Of a stretch of DNA of 64,000 nt, positions 18,137 through 28,900 are shown piece after piece. Both the position numbers and the translations under genes were made by a program. The notes below the pieces were generated by a model that made no database searches, was not told the origin of the DNA, and saw only the letters and a program-made list of their open reading frames with translations. Numbering within the stretch: position 1 is the first letter of the stretch; the number at the start of each line of letters is the position of its first letter. The stretch comes from Calothrix sp. PCC 7507 (GTDB taxonomy: Bacteria > Cyanobacteriota > Cyanobacteriia > Cyanobacteriales > Nostocaceae). The DNA lies in NCBI RefSeq assembly GCF_000316575.1, contig NC_019682.1, positions 3,718,001 to 3,782,000 of the forward strand, read 5' to 3'.

Positions 18137-19633
18137 ATGACAACTCCGCTTACCTGTCGTAATTATATTGATGGTCAATGGCTAAGTGCTGGTGGGGCAA
18201 ACACCCTAGAAAGCCGTAACCCGGCTTTAGTCACCGAAGTCGTTGCCACTTTTCCTCGTTCTTCAGCCCATGATGTCAATTTAGCAGTAGCTGCTGCCCG
18301 CAAAGCCTACCATAGTTGGCGAAAAGTCCCCGCCCCAGCTAGAGCCGAATATGTCTTTCGCGTCGGAGAACTCTTGCTGCAACATAAAGAAGAACTTGCC
18401 CAGTTAATGAGTCGGGAAATGGGTAAACCCCTGACTGAGGCTAGAGGAGATGTGCAGGAAGGTATTGACTGTGCCTTTTATAGTGCTGGCGAAGGACGGC
18501 GATTATTTGGGCAAACTACACCGTCGGAAATGCCCAACAAATTTGCGATGACGGTGCGGACACCCGTGGGGGTTTGTGCCTTAATCACACCCTGGAATTT
18601 TCCCATAGCCATACCTTGTTGGAAAGCGATGCCAGCTTTAGTGTGTGGTAATACAGTCATCCTCAAACCCGCTGAAGATACCCCGGCCTGTGCAACTAAA
18701 CTGATAGAAATTTTTGCTGCTGCAGGTTTACCACCAGGAGTGATTAACTTGGTGCATGGTGTGGGTGAAGAAGCAGGGAAAGCTTTAGTTGAGCATCCAG
18801 AGGTTGATTTGGTGTCTTTTACCGGTTCCTCAGAAACTGGCGCTTTTGTGGGCGCGACTTGCGGACGCACCCACAAGCGTGTCTGTCTGGAAATGGGCGG
18901 TAAAAATGCTCAAGTAGTGATGGAAGATGCTGACTTAGAACTGGCATTAGATGGGGCAATTTGGGGAGCTTTTGGGACAACCGGTCAGCGTTGTACAGCC
19001 ACTAGTCGCTTGATTTTGCATCACGATATTAAAGAAAAATTTACTGCCATGCTTTATGAGCGTACCAGTAAGTTACGCTTGGGTGCGGGGAACGCAGCTG
19101 ACACAGACATTGGCCCATTAGTCAATGAAGCGCAATTGCAACGGGTGAGCAATTATTTAGATATTGCCCGCGAAGAAGGAGCGGAAGTCTTAATTGGTGG
19201 GAAAATTGCCAGTGAGGGTTCACTAAAAAACGGTTACTTTTTTCAACCAACTATCTTAGATGGTGTGACTCCTGATATGCGGGTTGCTCGTGAAGAGATA
19301 TTTGGCCCAGTGGTGGCATTAATTGAGGTGAGATCATTTGCAGAGGCGATCGCTATCCTCAACAACACAAACTACGGTCTTTCTTCTTCAGTGTACACCC
19401 GCGACATCAACCGGGCGTTTACCGCCATACGTGACATCGAAGCCGGTATCACCTACATTAATGGCCCCACCATCGGCGCAGAGGTACATCTACCTTTTGG
19501 TGGTGTGAAAAATACTGGTAACGGACACCGGGAAGCCGGAACTACAGCCTTAGATGTGTTTACCGAATGGAAGAGTGTTTATGTTGACTTTTCCGGCAGT
19601 TTACAACGCGCCCAAATAGATAATCGCAGTTAA
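18137..19633 (+). CDS. NAD(P)-dependent aldehyde dehydrogenase
   Basis: A 498-residue ALDH superfamily enzyme oxidising an aldehyde to the acid. The general base Glu lies in CLEMGGKNAQVV (about residue 252) and the catalytic Cys in TTGQRCTATSR (about 285). The N-terminal TCRNYIDGQWL and SSETGAFVG are ALDH landmarks. The sequence is close to semialdehyde dehydrogenases such as alpha-ketoglutarate-semialdehyde dehydrogenase or AASADH, but the substrate cannot be fixed. The frame is open to GTG 18110, but ATG 18137 with GGAG eight bases upstream is the likely start. It is a paralogue of, and distinct from, the SSADH at 61004. Confidence 0.9.
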   Translation: MTTPLTCRNYIDGQWLSAGGANTLESRNPALVTEVVATFPRSSAHDVNLAVAAARKAYHSWRKVPAPARAEYVFRVGELLLQHKEELAQLMSREMGKPLTEARGDVQEGIDCAFYSAGEGRRLFGQTTPSEMPNKFAMTVRTPVGVCALITPWNFPIAIPCWKAMPALVCGNTVILKPAEDTPACATKLIEIFAAAGLPPGVINLVHGVGEEAGKALVEHPEVDLVSFTGSSETGAFVGATCGRTHKRVCLEMGGKNAQVVMEDADLELALDGAIWGAFGTTGQRCTATSRLILHHDIKEKFTAMLYERTSKLRLGAGNAADTDIGPLVNEAQLQRVSNYLDIAREEGAEVLIGGKIASEGSLKNGYFFQPTILDGVTPDMRVAREEIFGPVVALIEVRSFAEAIAILNNTNYGLSSSVYTRDINRAFTAIRDIEAGITYINGPTIGAEVHLPFGGVKNTGNGHREAGTTALDVFTEWKSVYVDFSGSLQRAQIDNRS

Positions 19634-19777
19634 ATTCAGTATTGCGTCCGCTCCGGCATTGAAAGGTGAATATTTAATATAGTCACAATCTGCTTAAGTA
19701 TACAGAGCTACTTCTGAAAACCCCAGCGTTATGCTCAGAGTTTTCTATGTTAGATTTGGCTAAGGAGTTTCCCCAGG

Positions 19778-21115
19778 GTGACAAGTGGGTTCCTCACAAT
19801 GAACGCAAGACTAGACCTAAAAAGACACAATGGTGTCGTGCAAGCTGTGGAACAACTGGGATACCGTGTCACAGTTGGTGATGTGGCAACCCAGACAGGA
19901 TTGAATGTTGCGGAGGCTGGACAAGGCTTGTTAAGCCTCGCATCAGATGCAGGCGGACACTTGCAGGTAGCAGAATCGGGTGATATTGTTTACCTATTTC
20001 CACAAAACTTGCGGGCAATTTTACGTAATAAGTATTGGCAGTTACGGTTACAAGAATGGTGGCAGAAGCTTTGGGGTGTTCTGTTTTACCTGATTCGGAT
20101 TTCCTTTGGAGTTTTCTTAATTATTTCCATCGCTCTAATTACAGTTACGATCATTATGATCATGACTGCTGCTAACTCAGATCGTGATAGCGATAATAGA
20201 GGTAGTAATTCTAGTCGTGGTGGCGGGTTTTTCTTCTTCCCAGATTTATTTTGGTACTTTAGTCCAGATTATCGCACTAACCGTCAGCAACGGCGGAGTG
20301 AAAGACGGCAAGGGCAAGAAAGCGATCTAAATTTCTTTGAGGCTGTCTTTTCGTTTCTCTTTGGTGATGGCAATCCTAATGACAATTTAGCAGAACGTCG
20401 CTGGCAAGAAATTGCCACGGTAATTCGCAATAATCGTGGCGCAGTTGTAGCAGAACAAATTTCTCCTTATCTGGATGATATTGGTGAGGAATATAAAAGA
20501 GAATATGAAGATTATATGCTACCAGTACTCATCCGATTTAATGGACAACCAGAGGTAAGTCCTGAAGGACAAATTGTCTATTATTTTCCTGAGTTACAGG
20601 TGAGAGCTACCAAAAAACACCGTCAGTCAGTAACAGCATATTTAGAAGAATTCCTTTGGCGTTTTAGTGCCGCGAGTTCTGGACAAGTAATGCTGAGTGC
20701 AGGGTTGGGTGTACTCAATTTTGTTGGTGCTTTAGTACTAGGAAGTTTATTGAGAGATGGTACTGTCGCCGCTCAATTAGGCGGACTTGTCGCTTTTGTA
20801 CAAGGGATTTATTGGCTGCTGTTAGCTTACGGCATTGGTTTTTTAGGTATACCGTTAGCGCGTTATTTCTGGATTCAATGGCGCAATCGCAAAATTATGG
20901 CGCGTAACCGCGATCGCCTTGACCGAGCTAGGCTATTGGTAAACCAAGATGCCACTTTACAGCAAAAAATCGCCTACGCCAGTCAGTTTGCTGCGGAAAA
21001 AGTGATCGGGAAAGAAGATTTAGTTTACTCTAGCGAAACTGACTTACTCGAACAGGAAGTTGAACGTTCTGCACAAATTGATGCTGAATGGCAACGGCGA
21101 TTAGATGAGTCTTAA
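19778..21115 (+). CDS. Conserved cyanobacterial membrane protein
   Basis: A 445-residue protein. The N-terminal 75 residues look like a winged-helix domain (LGYRVTVGDVATQTGLNVAE), followed by a transmembrane helix (about 108-132), a low-complexity Arg/Asn/Ser/Gly stretch (135-185), a second winged-helix-like segment (about 215-275), and two to three more hydrophobic helices (300-370). The C-terminus is charged and helical. I know the type as conserved in cyanobacteria but without assigned function. GTG 19778 is supported by AAGGAG at 19762-19767; the ATG at 19799 is an alternative. Confidence 0.75.
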   Translation: MTSGFLTMNARLDLKRHNGVVQAVEQLGYRVTVGDVATQTGLNVAEAGQGLLSLASDAGGHLQVAESGDIVYLFPQNLRAILRNKYWQLRLQEWWQKLWGVLFYLIRISFGVFLIISIALITVTIIMIMTAANSDRDSDNRGSNSSRGGGFFFFPDLFWYFSPDYRTNRQQRRSERRQGQESDLNFFEAVFSFLFGDGNPNDNLAERRWQEIATVIRNNRGAVVAEQISPYLDDIGEEYKREYEDYMLPVLIRFNGQPEVSPEGQIVYYFPELQVRATKKHRQSVTAYLEEFLWRFSAASSGQVMLSAGLGVLNFVGALVLGSLLRDGTVAAQLGGLVAFVQGIYWLLLAYGIGFLGIPLARYFWIQWRNRKIMARNRDRLDRARLLVNQDATLQQKIAYASQFAAEKVIGKEDLVYSSETDLLEQEVERSAQIDAEWQRRLDES

Positions 21116-22014
21116 GCAATGGCGTTGGGTAACGCATTGCCCATTGGTGTCAACTTAAGCTGAAATCCCATGAGTGTATGAGTTTTGCCCTCAGCCCTCT
21201 TCCCACACTCCCCCCTAACACCTCAATACGATGCGGTTTGAGACTAGATGTTTTTGAGCAGGGGGAGAAAAATTATTGCTCAATAACTCTTTTTCCTCCC
21301 CTACCTCCCCTGCTTATCCGAACCGTATTGGGGACACAGTAATATTGCTGTGTGTATTAAAAGATTGTGGATGCAGTTCCCTACTTCAGTCGCAAAAGTT
21401 AACCTCATTTTAACTACACTGTTAACTTTGGGGGTAAAAAAGTTATTTTTAGCAGTTGACAAAAAATAATTTATGTAGAATATAGTATTTATCAGGGTTC
21501 TGGCTATTATGATGGATAAAATAAACACTGCGATCGCCTACTATATCTCTGAAAACAGAACATATTTGCGGCATTTCTTTGCAGATTTAGTGAATACACA
21601 ATAACTTTTTTGCTATCAGGTAGCATCGAAAAAGTAAATTTTAGATTAAAAAATACATACAAACATCAGTTTACAAACTGTAATAAAGACATTATCTTGG
21701 AAGCTGAATAAAAGTTTTTTCTATTGAAGTGAAAATACAAAAACTTCAGTAATTGTACTAGGAAATAAGAAACTGTAAGTCAAATTCAAGAATAGCATTG
21801 AAAAAAATCTATAGGATTCATATTTTATTTTTGAAAAAACTCAGTACACCTCTATCTCACTTTTTTCCTGTGACTCTGAAGCGCTAGCACTATTAAGGTA
21901 AGCAAGCACCCATAATACACATACTGAGATTTTTTAAAATAATTTAGGATTCCTTTAGCAATAAACTTCCTCGTCAATGTTTTTGTTGCTAATACCACAT
22001 TGTGATATAAAAAA
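21116..22014. other. 900-base AT-rich gap without a gene
   Basis: The only recognisable item is ATTGGTGTCAACTTAAGCT at 21143-21161, which equals one end of the element at 47082-47276, so a solitary end of that element lies here. The rest (21200-22010) is AT-rich with no convincing frame, tRNA or long repeat. It presumably contains the promoter of the kinase gene at 22015. Confidence 0.5.
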
Positions 22015-23781
22015 ATGATTTTTGTCAGCTACGAACTACAGTTAGAGGTATTGTCACTTGTCATGAACACAATTGCCTCTCATTCAGTACTAGAGTTAGC
22101 AGGTACTGCTAGTTTTTTGATTTTGATTGTCACTCTTATCATCTCAGTACTTGTGCAGAGGTATGCAGAGCAAACAACTTGGAAAACAGCTTTAAAAGAA
22201 AGTGCAGAACGGGAAAAAGCCCTCAGCATGGCAATTCAGAGGATGCGACAAACATTAGATATCCCAAATATATTTGCGGCTACAACTTCTGAATTGCGGC
22301 AGGTAATTAATTGCGATCGCGTTGTTATTTATCGTTTCTGTTCTGATTGGAGTGGCGAGTTTTTGGCAGAGTCTGTGGGTGATGGATGGATTTCTGTACT
22401 GCAAAAACAAGAGCAAAATCCCCAACTGAAGGCAAATGTTATTACTAGCGATCGCTGTATTATGAGTAATCACAATCAGCAACCAGATAATTTACTCAGC
22501 GATACTATTTTACTCGAGGATACTTACCTACAAGCTACACAAGGAGGTATTTACAGCCAGGGAGCAATTTATCGTGTTGTTGAGGACATTTATAGTGCTG
22601 GCTTTGATACTTGTTACATTACACTTTTAGAGCAGTTACAGGCAAAATCCTATATTATTGTAGCGATTTACTCTAATAACAAATTATGGGGATTACTAGC
22701 AGCTTACCAAAATTCTGCCCCTCGTCAATGGAAAGAAGTAGAAATTAATATCACTGTACAAATAAGTCATCACTTAGGCGTTGCTTTAGAGCATGTTGAA
22801 CTACTAGAACAAACACGCAAGAAATCAATAGAACTACAACAAGAAATTAGAGAACGGTTGCATACAGAAGCATTACTTCAGCTACAGAAACAGCAAGTGG
22901 AAGAAACTTTATCTGACCTCCAACAGCTACAAACTCAATTAATCCAGAATGAAAAAATGGCAGCATTGGGACAATTAGTAGCAGGTATTGCTCATGAAAT
23001 TAATAATCCTATCGGCTTTATTTCCGGTAATCTTGCATACATTAATCAATATATAGTGGACTCACTAAAATTGATTCGAGCTTATCATGATGAATATCCA
23101 GATGCTAGCTCTAAAATCAGTGAAATTCTAGAATATTCAGACTTAGATGAGATGAACCAAGATCTGCAAAAAAGTATAGATGGAATGTCTAGGGGAACTG
23201 AGCGTATTGGACAGCTTGTATTGTGCCTTCGCAATTTTGCTCGGTTAGATGAAGCAGAAAGCAAACGTGTAGATATTCATGAAGGTATCGAAAATACTTT
23301 GATACTTTTAGAGCATCGTTTACAAGAAACACAGCAGCGTCCAGCTATCACCGTAGTTAAAAACTACAGTTTATTGCCGTTGATTGATTGTTATCCTAGT
23401 CAACTTAACCAAGTATTTATGAATGTAATACTAAACGCGATTGACGCCTTAGAGGAGAAAGTCAAAAATAATCAATCCCAATCAAATCAAAATCCTATGT
23501 TTGGATTTAATTATATAATCTTAATTGAAACTAAGTTTACTAATAAAAACTGGATAGAAATTCGTATTATCGATAATGGTATTGGTATAGATAAAAAGAA
23601 TTTGACCAAGATTTTTGATCCATTTTTCACTACTAAACAAGTAGGTAAAGGCACAGGATTAGGCTTATCTATTGGCTACCAAATCATCACTCAACAGCAT
23701 GGTGGAACGTTAACTTGTAATTCTGTACTAGGTGTAGGGTCACAATTTATTATTAATATTCCTATTCAACTAAAACATTAA
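22015..23781 (+). CDS. GAF-domain sensor histidine kinase
   Basis: A 588-residue membrane-anchored kinase. A single hydrophobic helix lies near residues 33-51 (SFLILIVTLIISVLVQ). A phytochrome-type GAF domain spans about 80-262 (VINCDRVVIYRFCSDWSGEF), but no bilin-binding Cys is evident. A coiled coil leads to the HisKA domain with the phospho-acceptor in AGIAHEINNPIGF (about residue 327), and the HATPase follows with N box NQVFMNVILNAIDALEE, G1 IIDNGIGID and G2 GKGTGLGLSIGYQI. No receiver domain or response regulator gene is adjacent. The start could be ATG 22015 or the later ATG at 22063; neither has a strong ribosome-binding site. Its kinase core is closely similar to those of the two giant hybrids downstream. 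Confidence 0.92.
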   Translation: MIFVSYELQLEVLSLVMNTIASHSVLELAGTASFLILIVTLIISVLVQRYAEQTTWKTALKESAEREKALSMAIQRMRQTLDIPNIFAATTSELRQVINCDRVVIYRFCSDWSGEFLAESVGDGWISVLQKQEQNPQLKANVITSDRCIMSNHNQQPDNLLSDTILLEDTYLQATQGGIYSQGAIYRVVEDIYSAGFDTCYITLLEQLQAKSYIIVAIYSNNKLWGLLAAYQNSAPRQWKEVEINITVQISHHLGVALEHVELLEQTRKKSIELQQEIRERLHTEALLQLQKQQVEETLSDLQQLQTQLIQNEKMAALGQLVAGIAHEINNPIGFISGNLAYINQYIVDSLKLIRAYHDEYPDASSKISEILEYSDLDEMNQDLQKSIDGMSRGTERIGQLVLCLRNFARLDEAESKRVDIHEGIENTLILLEHRLQETQQRPAITVVKNYSLLPLIDCYPSQLNQVFMNVILNAIDALEEKVKNNQSQSNQNPMFGFNYIILIETKFTNKNWIEIRIIDNGIGIDKKNLTKIFDPFFTTKQVGKGTGLGLSIGYQIITQQHGGTLTCNSVLGVGSQFIINIPIQLKH

Positions 23782-23962
23782 GATCACTAATTTAAGTAGG
23801 TGGGCGTAAATAATTATCGTCGGGATAAGGCAGGAGACAGTGTTTCGGCTTACTTCGACTCCGCTCAGTAAGCATCGCTCAACAACCAGCTAGAATACAG
23901 GAAACAAGAGGGTATTTCTTCCAAAAGTGGATGATCGGGAGCATGGGAAGCAAGGGGAGCAA

Positions 23963-24070
23963 TATAGCGCTTCCCATTCAAATGAAGTACAAAAATATAT
24001 CACGCTGTGTAGGGGCATGGCAGTGCCATGCCCTTACCGATGTACCTCACGCTTGTCGAGAAATGCTATA
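23963..24070 (+). mobile_element. 108-bp MITE, copy A
   Basis: Runs from TATAGCGCTTCCCATTCAAA to GAGAAATGCTATA. Its ends are inverted repeats (TATAGC/GCTATA) and its centre is the palindrome GGGCATGGCAGTGCCATGCCC. It is identical, base for base as far as I can read, to copy B at 25393-25500 in the opposite orientation. No coding capacity beyond chance. Confidence 0.85.
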
Positions 24071-24157
24071 ATATTGATCTGTATCAATAATTTCGTAAAA
24101 TAGTATAAGGCAAAATTCCATAATTTTCCTTTGAAAACCCAATCCTTATTCCCAAAT

Positions 24158-24961
24158 CTATTTAATTTCTTGCATATTTTTGACAATTTTCGTCACGAGA
24201 TTTCGAGGTGTAAATCTCACGATTTCGGCAAGAATTTTATTTTTCAGACCAGGAATGATCACAGTTTTACCTTCCATTAAAGCGCTATAGCCAATTTTGG
24301 CGACTTCTGCTGCACCCATCATCTTATTCCCCTTGACTTGCTTAGTACCTGCTGCTCCAGTTTTTTCGTGAAAGGCGGATTCTGTGGGACCGGGACAAAG
24401 AACTGTCACAGTTACACCGCTACCTTCTAATTCACTAGCAAGTGCTTGAGAAAATGACAGGATATAAGCTTTAGTAGCAAAATAAACTGCCATAAAAGGG
24501 CCTGGTTGAAATGCAGCCGCTGAGGAAACGTTCAATACTTTACCATTTCCTTGCTTCACCATATCCTTGAGGAATAATTTAGTTAAATTGGTGAGACATA
24601 CCAAATTAACTTGTATCATTTCCAATTCGGTAGTGAGATTAGTTTCGTTGAATAATCCATAAATACCAAACCCAGCATTATTCACTAGCACATCAATCTT
24701 GATGGCTTCTTGTTGCAATTCTGTGAAAATTTCTTCAGGAGATGTTGGTATAGATAAATCTTTGACTATGGTTTTAACAAAAATACTAAATTCTTTTTGG
24801 AAGTTATCTGCAATTTCTAGCAGTTTTTGTTCCATTCTGTCTACTAATACAAGATTGTAATTATTAACGGCAAAAATACATGCTAACTGGTAGCCAATTC
24901 CACTAGCTGCTCCAGTAATCAGAGCAGTTTGTTGGCATTGACCTTTGTTTTTGATGTTCAT
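24158..24961 (-). CDS. SDR family oxidoreductase (DltE-like)
   Basis: A 267-residue short-chain dehydrogenase. The cofactor motif is TALITGAASGIGYQLA (about residues 12-27), with NNAGFG (about 92-97), NVSSAAAFQPGPF and the catalytic YFATK (about 160-164). Asp after the second strand (VLVDRMEQK) and the overall pattern fit the SDR group often annotated DltE or YqjQ. The substrate is unknown. It is the only gene between two identical inverted 108-bp elements and has no close neighbour on its strand. Confidence 0.9.
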   Translation of the reverse strand: MNIKNKGQCQQTALITGAASGIGYQLACIFAVNNYNLVLVDRMEQKLLEIADNFQKEFSIFVKTIVKDLSIPTSPEEIFTELQQEAIKIDVLVNNAGFGIYGLFNETNLTTELEMIQVNLVCLTNLTKLFLKDMVKQGNGKVLNVSSAAAFQPGPFMAVYFATKAYILSFSQALASELEGSGVTVTVLCPGPTESAFHEKTGAAGTKQVKGNKMMGAAEVAKIGYSALMEGKTVIIPGLKNKILAEIVRFTPRNLVTKIVKNMQEIK

Positions 24962-25392
24962 ATTAGAAAATTAGTGAATTCAACTTGAGGAATCTGTTCT
25001 ACATTTATGGTAGTTCTCATACCAATTCAAATAATGTTGAAGTGACTGCAGCATTTAATTTGCATATTTCATTGTGTAGACCATTCACTGTTAACTGTCA
25101 ACAAATAAAAATGATTGATTGTGTAATGAATAAGCGTTTTAGCTGACGACATTATAGATTGTCGTTAAGGGTAGGAAAACCAGACATTACAGTTTGTTAG
25201 AGAACTTGATAACTGTATCTTTGCCAACAGTTTTTTGTTCTATTTTCAGATAATGTTTTGCTCTTTCATTCAGCAGATGCAGTATTTCAGCCAGCATAGT
25301 TTGACTATAGTTTGATGATATTGAGATTGTTGTATCTATGAAAACAAACTAGGATTTCAATAGAGTTATCTCTTGACAATAAATAAATTACT
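24962..25392. other. AT-rich upstream region of the SDR gene
   Basis: About 430 bases with no gene. No strong inverted repeat or known regulatory motif was found. It presumably carries the promoter of the minus-strand SDR gene. Confidence 0.4.
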
Positions 25393-25500
25393 TATAGCAT
25401 TTCTCGACAAGCGTGAGGTACATCGGTAAGGGCATGGCAGTGCCATGCCCCTACACAGCGTGATATATTTTTGTACTTCATTTGAATGGGAAGCGCTATA
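25393..25500 (-). mobile_element. 108-bp MITE, copy B (inverted)
   Basis: The reverse complement of this segment matches copy A at 23963-24070 along its whole length, including the TATAGC/GCTATA ends. Together they frame 1.3 kb holding the SDR gene. The remaining gap to the kinase gene (25501-25954) has the palindrome GTCATTGCGA/TCGCAATGAC at 25616-25644 and a repeat fragment near 25800-25870, and no gene. Confidence 0.85.
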
Positions 25501-25954
25501 GTATGGCAATCCGCTTTAAGTTTTGAAAAAATCTCAGTATTTGTAGGTAGGGCTATGCCTAGTGTGTTGACTCTGTGCCTTTTTAGCAATTAAAAAATCA
25601 TGCAAAATATGTCTAGTCATTGCGAGCGGAGCGTTCGCAATGACACAAAAGTAGCGTGAACCAAAAACCGGGAAATTCCATCAAAGTCAACACCCTAGGC
25701 AGTGCCCACCCTACATGTATTTCAGAAATCAAATATGAGTCCTATATAAGAGCGGTACGCCCCTACCATCCTATCTGTCGCGTTATTTGTTCAAATTGGT
25801 ATTACTTGCGTGGTACGCGAAGCGCGATAGGCAAATAAAATAGGCTTCGCCGTGAGCCTCAGCGTTCGACTGAGTAGCTGACTTGATTGCTGTTAGAAGC
25901 ATTTAGCCTCTGGGAATCATAAACTTAACTAAAATTTTAGAAATAGTATAAAGT

Positions 25955-28900
25955 ATGGAAATTTCAAATAGCAGTGTCAGCCTGACAACAAAACTTGAAC
26001 TTCCAGGCTATTACATTACTGAGGAGCTGTATTCAGGTTCTCGAACGCAAGTGTATCGAGGCGTACAAGAGGCGAATCAATTACCCGTCGTCATCAAGCT
26101 TTTGAAACGGCAGTATCCTACGTTCAACGAACTGGTGCAATTCCGGAACCAGTATGCGATCGCTAAAAATTTGGACATTCCTAGCATCGTCAAACCATAT
26201 AGCTTAGAACCATACCATAACGGTTATGCCTTGGTGATGGAGGACTTCGGCGGCATTTCCCTAAGAGAATTTACCAAAGGACAGCCACTAACCTTAGAGC
26301 AATTTCTCCGCATAGCCTTACAACTGACAGATACCCTCCACCAGCTACATCAAAAACAAGTAATTCACAAGGATATTAAGCCTGCCAATATCCTAATTCA
26401 CCCTGATACTAAGCAGGTGAAGTTGATTGATTTTTCAATTTCGACTCTGCTATCTAAAGAAATCCCACAAATTCAGAGCTTCAACACCTTAGAAGGAACC
26501 TTAGCATACTTGTCGCCAGAGCAAACCGGGCGGATGAACCGGGGCGTTGACTACCGCAGTGATTTCTATTCACTGGGTGTGAGCTTTTTTGAGCTACTGA
26601 CTGGACAACTTCCCTTCCAAACCCATGAGCCGATGGAGTTGGTGCATTGCCACATAGCGAAACAACCTCCTACAGTTATCAGTGAAGAAATTCCCCAAGT
26701 AATTTCAGATATTGTCATGAAGTTGATGGCAAAGAATGCTGAAGATCGCTATCAGAGTGGCTTGGGACTCAAGTATGATTTGCAGCTTTGTTGGGAACAA
26801 CTACAGGAAACGGGTAAGATTGAGGATTTTGCGATCGCACAACGAGATATGAGCGATCGCTTTATTATCCCCGAAAAACTCTATGGTCGAGAACAGGAAG
26901 TTGAAGCACTACTAGAAGCATTTGAGCGGGTTGGTGATGGTGCATCCGAACTCATGCTAGTAGCAGGTTTCTCTGGAATCGGCAAAACAGCGGTAGTCAA
27001 TGAAGTGCATAAGCCCATCGTCCGCTGTCGTGGCTACTTCATCAAAGGCAAATACGATCAGTTCCAGCGCAACATTCCCTTGAGTGCCTTTGTACAAGCA
27101 TTTCGGGATTTGATGAGGCAACTACTGAGTGAAAATGATACTCAATTATCAGCCTGGATCACCAAAATTCTGGCAGCATTGGGTGAAAGCGGGCAGGTTT
27201 TAATCGAGGTGATTCCCGAATTAGAGCAGATTATTGGCAGACAACCACCAGTACCACAACTTTCTGGTAGTGCGGCACAAAATCGCTTTAATTTACTATT
27301 CCAGAAGTTTATTCAAGTTTTTAGCACGCCAGAACATCCCTTAGTCATCTTCATAGATGATTTGCAATGGGCAGATTCGGCTTCCTTAAAACTCATGCAC
27401 TTGTTGATGAGTGAATCAAATAATGGTTATTTATTATTAGTTGGGGCATATAGAAATAATGAAGTTACACCTGCTCATCCGTTAATGTTTACATTAGATG
27501 AAATTCGTAAAACCCCAGTAAATATCAACACTATTAATCTACACAAACTCAGCTATTTAAAATTAAATCAATTAGTGGCTGATACTTTAGGGTGTTCAGA
27601 AGAATTGGCTTTTAGTCTTTCAAGACTAATATATCAGAAAACTGAAGGTAATCCATTTTTTGCCACCCAATTCCTGAAATCATTATATCAAAATGGTTTA
27701 ATTAAAATAAATTTAGAAAAGCAATATTGGCAATGTGATATTACACAAATCAATCAAGAAGCCCTGACGGATAATATTGTGAAGTTCATGGCATTTCAAT
27801 TACACAGGCTGCCACAATCAACTCAAAATATTTTGAAATTAGCTGCTTGTATTGGCAATCAGTTTGATTTGAAAACACTGGCGATAATTTCTGAAATGTC
27901 TGAGACAGAAACAGCAGCAGATTTGTGGAATGCTTTGCAAGAAGGTTTGATTTTGCCTCAAAGTGAAGTTTATAAGTTTTATCAGGAATCAGAAATCAGA
28001 CTTCAGAAGTCAGGAGAATCGATCATTGCTGCTGACTCCTGTGCTTACAAATTCCTCCACGATCGCGTCCAACAAGCTGCCTATTCCTTGATTCCTGACG
28101 ACCAAAAGCAAGCTACCCATCTCAAAATTGGGCAACTGTTGTTGCAGAAAGATCAGGGCGAAAAACTGTTCGATATCGTCAATCATCTCAATGTTGGGCA
28201 ATCTCTGATTACGGAACCCTCTCAACGTCATAAACTTGCCCAATTGAATCTTGCCGCCGGACGCAAAGCTAGAGCAGCAACAGCTTACAGTGCCGCTCTA
28301 ACCTATCTGAAGACGGGCATTGATTTGCTCCCAAGCGATCGCTGGCAACATCAATACAACCTCTCTCTGGCTCTCTATGAAGGGGCAATAGAAGCGGCTT
28401 ACCTCAGCACCAATTTTGCACAGATGGAGGAGTTAGCAGCAACCGTGCTGACTCACGCCCATTCCTGGCTGGATCGGGTGACTACCTATGAGGCTAAGAT
28501 TCAAGCTAGCATCGCCCAAAATCAACATCTAGAAGCTTTGCGGCAGGCGCGAGAAGTGCTAGAACAACTAGGAGTGTATCTGCCAGAGCAACCTACCCAG
28601 GTAGAAATTAAGCAGGGGCTTCAGCATACCCAAACACTTCTGGGCAAGCGATCGATTGAATCACTATTAGAGTTACCCGAAATGACCGCACTGGAGCCAA
28701 AAGCGGCAATGACGATCATATCCAGCATCTTGTCTGTTGCTTATCAAGTCGCTCCAAACCTGTTGCCCTTGCTCATCTTTGTTCAAGTCGATTTATCTGT
28801 GCAATACGGGAATGCAACGGAGTCCACCTATGGCTATGCCATGTATGGGTTGATGCAGGTTGCCATGTTAAAAGATATTGATGCGGGCTATCGCTTTGGG

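Noticed and set aside
25392-25589. A 65-codon minus-strand frame near 25.5 kb
   Set aside because: It is the translation of the 108-bp MITE copy B plus flanking repeat DNA.
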